DNA of 14,398 nucleotides from Thermoprotei archaeon (GTDB lineage Archaea; Thermoproteota; Thermoprotei_A; Sulfolobales; Ignisphaeraceae). Location of the stretch: positions 1-14,398 of the forward strand of contig QMWT01000017.1 in NCBI GenBank assembly GCA_003661775.1, in the 5' to 3' direction. Both the position numbers and the translations under genes were made by a program. This document shows, one piece after another, positions 12,013-14,398 of the stretch; within the stretch, counting starts at the first letter, position 1; each line of letters begins with the position of its first letter. The notes under the pieces are model-generated. The model did no database searches. It was not told where the DNA came from and worked only from the letters and a program-made list of their open reading frames with translations.

Positions 12013-12430
12013 GGCTCCAATTATATCAAGCATCGACGTCAACGTGCTCAACAGGAGGGCACTTAGGGCAGGGGCTAGCAACAGACCTGAGGACTGGGCG
12101 CCGATAGTTAAGAGCGTACTCTTTCAAGTGTTCTACAGGCAGTTAGGTATAGTCGCGTTGCCGCAGGGGATATCAGTTATATCGAAGGCAATCGATTGGC
12201 TGTGCAAGGAGGAAGGCATGGGCAAGTGGAGGTGGCTACTCGACGACAGGGTGCTGGTGTGGGAGGACGTACCGATAGGCAAGGCAATGAAGATAGACCT
12301 GTACGCATTTGGAGGCAAGATGAGGAACATGAACACTGTCTTCGTCAGGATCGGCTTCTGGAAAATGTACGTTATCGAGTCGATGTTGACTACGCTGAAC
12401 AAAGGCATAGTCGGATCTATGCTGAAGTGA
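11990..12430 (+). CDS. Unknown 146-residue protein
   Basis: ATG 11990 lies 6 bases after GGAGGTGA (11976-11983), inside the end of the metallopeptidase gene. The product is basic at its N-terminus (MSSRRIYRAPIISS), with predicted helices (WAPIVKSVLFQVFYRQLGIV; GISVISKAIDWLCKEEGMGK). A C-terminal alpha/beta part contains VFVRIGFWKMYVIESML and ends NKGIVGSMLK. There are no zinc motifs and only one Cys. I do not recognise a family. Translational overlap with the metallopeptidase suggests a shared function. About 90 bases of non-coding DNA follow before the next gene. Confidence 0.65.
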   Translation: MSSRRIYRAPIISSIDVNVLNRRALRAGASNRPEDWAPIVKSVLFQVFYRQLGIVALPQGISVISKAIDWLCKEEGMGKWRWLLDDRVLVWEDVPIGKAMKIDLYAFGGKMRNMNTVFVRIGFWKMYVIESMLTTLNKGIVGSMLK

Positions 12431-12523
12431 GCGCATTGCTTCGGAACCCGATGTAAGAGTCTAAGAGGCAGCAACATGCGAACCATAGAGTTTTGCCTGT
12501 CTGGGAGGGGGTAAACGAGAGCA

Positions 12524-13138
12524 GTGGCTAGGCGAAAGCTGAAGCTCAGCTTTCTGACGTATATGAAGGAGGACGTATGTAATGCGGTCGAGAGGTTGAT
12601 CTATGAGAAAGGGCTTCACGGCGTCGACGTCGAAGGTCTGAGGCGCTTCTTGGACGACCCAGTCGTATTAGTGGAAGTGCGTGAGCGATTGAGAGAACGG
12701 CGTCCAGAGAACCCATATGAGATGTTAGAGAACCTGAGGAGGGTAGTAGACGATAGACCGTTCGGATATGGTATTCTCGCAAAGTCATCGTTGTTCGGCA
12801 ACGCAGTATTCGTACAGGGGTATGTATGCACATATTGGGGACTGATAGAGTTTTTCATGCGAGTCTCAGGAAATGTTGAGATCAGACTGAGCGCCCTCGA
12901 CGTATACAACATAACCTACAACAAGTCATATGATTGTGAGTTCGCGCTAATAGAGCATACAGTGACATGGGACAAGGAGTACTTATTTGATGTTGTCGAT
13001 GGTAGATATCTTTTGCACGACTATTTGATTCCTTTGTACTTTGGGCTGTACGTTGATATCGGTCTGTCGGTACCGGAGCTGTCAGCGCCGGTACTATCGG
13101 TCACGATAATCGCACTAGCCAAATCTAGGAGGTCGTGA
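12524..13138 (+). CDS. Unknown protein, paralogue of the next gene
   Basis: GTG 12524 follows GGGAGGGGG (12502-12510) at a rather long 13 bases. The product has 204 residues. Its N-terminus (KLKLSFLTYMKEDV), middle (GYVCTYWGLIEFFMRV, 99-114) and C-terminus (SAPVLSVTIIALAK) each match the 13141 product in order, so the two arose by duplication. Between these blocks are a charged helical stretch (residues 35-80) and a beta-rich half (residues 95-200). There is no signal peptide and no catalytic motif. The C-terminal hydrophobic stretch is short and more likely a core strand than a membrane helix. The family is not recognised. Confidence 0.68.
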   Translation: MARRKLKLSFLTYMKEDVCNAVERLIYEKGLHGVDVEGLRRFLDDPVVLVEVRERLRERRPENPYEMLENLRRVVDDRPFGYGILAKSSLFGNAVFVQGYVCTYWGLIEFFMRVSGNVEIRLSALDVYNITYNKSYDCEFALIEHTVTWDKEYLFDVVDGRYLLHDYLIPLYFGLYVDIGLSVPELSAPVLSVTIIALAKSRRS

Positions 13139-13140
13139 TT

Positions 13141-13800
13141 GTGAGTACTAGGACTGTTAAGTTAGGCTTCCTGACGTACATCAAGGACGAGGTCGAGCGG
13201 ATGTTGTCGGGCGAGATTGAGAAGGCTATCGAGAAAGAGAGAGCAGAGGGATTGATTAGCATTGAGAATCTAACGTCAAGGATGAACTACTTGACATATC
13301 AGCTTTTCAAGTTCATCAACTATCCGGTCGTAAAAGTTCGACAAAAGTACAGAGAGGTTTTTCCAGCGCAGAAGTTCGAGGAGTTCAAAACGTTGGTGAA
13401 CGAGCCACTAGTAGACTACGTAGTGCACACAATCGACGCGAGTTACTACGGTATACGCATCGAAGGGCTTGCTTGTACCAGCAGGGGCGTCATAGACTTC
13501 GAGGTCGGTTCATACAAGGGCGGCATTTTTATTTCTATAGAAGCGTTAAACGCCGCCGACTTGATGTATACTCCAACAGGAATAACAATAAGAAGACACT
13601 ACGTGTCAACGCCGGATGCGTTGAAGTTGAGGGAGTCGCCGGATTCGCTAGTTGCTCTTGAAGGAACCGCAGTGTACGACTGGAGCTTGTTGTACATACA
13701 TCGACTGGCTGAGGATTACGTGTGTCAGTTCTACTTCGCAGACGTGAACTTCTCACCTGCAATAATGGCGTCGACCATAATATCAATTAGCACAATCTAA
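13141..13800 (+). CDS. Unknown protein, paralogue of the previous gene
   Basis: GTG 13141 has AGGAGGT (13127-13133) 7 bases upstream; GTG 13135 is only 1 base from it, so I choose 13141 (219 residues). Matching blocks with the 12524 product are VKLGFLTYIKDEVERMLS at the start, GLACTSRGVIDFEVGSYKGG in the middle and SPAIMASTIISISTI at the end. The N-terminal region has a charged helix (EIEKAIEKERAEGLISIENL). The gene ends 4 bases inside the convergent minus-strand gene. A role as a paired or heteromeric complex with its neighbour is inferred from tandem duplication. Confidence 0.68.
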   Translation: MSTRTVKLGFLTYIKDEVERMLSGEIEKAIEKERAEGLISIENLTSRMNYLTYQLFKFINYPVVKVRQKYREVFPAQKFEEFKTLVNEPLVDYVVHTIDASYYGIRIEGLACTSRGVIDFEVGSYKGGIFISIEALNAADLMYTPTGITIRRHYVSTPDALKLRESPDSLVALEGTAVYDWSLLYIHRLAEDYVCQFYFADVNFSPAIMASTIISISTI

Positions 13801-14291
13801 CTTTGCTGTACCTCCTCCTTTCTAGGTCTTCCCCTCGACTTTGGCGGTATGCCCAATACCCTCCTCCTGTACCTGCGCTTGCCAAGCTTGACCTTCGGTA
13901 TCTCGATGCCTGTAGCCGGGTCGACCCACACACATCCCTTCATCCTGTAGTACTCCGCGGCTGGGTTAATCAGCCTCGGGTCGTCTATCTTCATCCTAGA
14001 TCCCTCACTAGTCAGCTCGTACACCGACGCCTGAACTCCCTTCTCTGGTATCTTGACCTTTCCAACGGTCCTTATCACCTTCAGTGCCTTGAGGTAGAAG
14101 AGGTAGCGGTAGAAGCTTGTGTACTTTGGAGGTCGCCTGCCCTCACCTATTATCGATGAAGCGACGTACCTGTATATCTCTCCTCCAAGCGCCCTGCCCT
14201 TCTTCTTCAGGAACGCCCATATCCTCTGTCCTACTGTAGGCTCGTACGCCACGCTATAAATTAAGACCTTGTCAGATAAAAGCTTATTCAT
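13797..14291 (-). CDS. Putative DNA-binding protein with AT-hook (164 aa)
   Basis: ATG 14291 has no ribosome binding site but a TATA-like element about 24 bases upstream, fitting a leaderless transcript. The N-terminal half (PTVGQRIWAFLKKKGRALGG, EIYRYVASSIIGE, TSFYRYLFYLKALKVIRTVG) has the helix spacing of a winged helix-turn-helix. A wing-like strand (KGVQASVYELTSEGSRM) follows. The C-terminus is strongly basic (KLGKRRYRRRVLGIPPKSRG) and ends in GRPRK (154-158), an AT-hook core. It is convergent with the duplicated genes and divergent from the Rossmann gene at 14350. It may be a provirus regulator or a host gene at the junction. Confidence 0.72.
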   Translation of the reverse strand: MNKLLSDKVLIYSVAYEPTVGQRIWAFLKKKGRALGGEIYRYVASSIIGEGRRPPKYTSFYRYLFYLKALKVIRTVGKVKIPEKGVQASVYELTSEGSRMKIDDPRLINPAAEYYRMKGCVWVDPATGIEIPKVKLGKRRYRRRVLGIPPKSRGRPRKEEVQQS

Positions 14292-14311
14292 TGTACCGAT
14301 CTCAAGTAAGG

Positions 14312-14317
14312 TTTAAT
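14312..14317 (-). promoter_or_regulatory. TATA box for the AT-hook gene
   Basis: On the minus strand ATTAAA, within GACAATTAAACC, lies centred about 24 bases before ATG 14291, consistent with leaderless initiation. The plus-strand gene at 14350 diverges from the same 58-base region. Confidence 0.4.
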
Positions 14318-14349
14318 TGTCCGGTTAGCAGGCTATTATTGGTGACAAG

Positions 14350-14398
14350 ATGAGGGTCGCCGTGATAGGTGGTGGTCCTGCTGGATCTACTGCGGCCA
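14350..14398 (+). CDS. FAD/NAD-dependent oxidoreductase, geranylgeranyl-reductase-like, 3'-truncated
   Basis: ATG 14350 follows GGTGA (14341-14345). Only 16 residues are present (MRVAVIGGGPAGSTAA) before the window ends. They form the GxGxxG dinucleotide-binding fold, here GGGPAGS, that begins FAD-dependent reductases. The PAGSTAA continuation is typical of archaeal geranylgeranyl reductases, which saturate isoprenoid lipid chains, though other flavin monooxygenases share it. If correct it is a host gene, placing the right edge of the provirus between 14291 and 14350 or just before the AT-hook gene. Confidence 0.7.
   Translation, partial: MRVAVIGGGPAGSTAA

Noticed and set aside
12133..12486. 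117-residue minus-strand frame
   Set aside because: It lies over the 11990-12430 gene, which has a perfect ribosome site; the minus frame shows no start signal or fold pattern.
12431..12523. Small gene or RNA in the gap before the paralogous pair
   Set aside because: Only a 12-codon frame (ATG 12476) and no tRNA-like or stable hairpin structure could be seen.

Overview
The window looks like the late (tail) region and right end of a tailed-virus-like provirus in a probably thermophilic archaeon. The archaeal evidence is frequent TTG/GTG starts behind GGAGGTGA-type ribosome binding sites, heavy use of AGG (Arg) and ATA (Ile), and TATA-type promoters, two of which sit about 25-28 bases before a start codon with no room for a leader. 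The lineage cannot be fixed from the sequence alone. The last 49 bases open a gene with an FAD/NAD-binding Rossmann start like archaeal geranylgeranyl reductases, so the host chromosome may resume near 14300-14350.

Layout. Positions 1-8051 hold virion structural genes on the plus strand: a 5'-truncated tail/adhesin protein, a small structural-type protein, a tiny ribbon-helix-helix protein, two tail proteins sharing an N-terminal motif, a tail protein with a TGT..PSAGDT signature, a 1174-residue fibre with DUF2341 domains, and a 389-residue fibre with a GRHKPGGAD motif. Most junctions overlap by 1-8 bases, or are separated by only about 4-10 bases, so the block is probably one operon. Positions 8048-10511 continue it without a visible promoter. 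They hold three cysteine-every-third-residue proteins (42 Cys in 146 residues, 44 in 160, and 11 in the first 34 of the third), then a radical SAM/SPASM enzyme of the kind that modifies Cys-rich peptides and sulfatases. A convergent leaderless membrane protein with a candidate operator follows (10501-10756).

Positions 10859-13800 are a second plus-strand block of small genes: zinc ribbons, a two-helix membrane protein, an HEVAH putative metallopeptidase, an unknown protein and a pair of paralogous unknown proteins. A minus-strand DNA-binding protein with an AT-hook closes the element.

The most interesting content is the Cys-repeat plus radical SAM cassette embedded in a viral tail operon. 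I infer a virus-encoded post-translational modification system that builds a thioether-linked or metal-binding Cys fibre, with the third protein tethering Cys repeats to a coiled coil. The second highlight is the large fibre. In it one DUF2341-lectin unit appears to be interrupted twice by complete copies of a related unit, a nested architecture.
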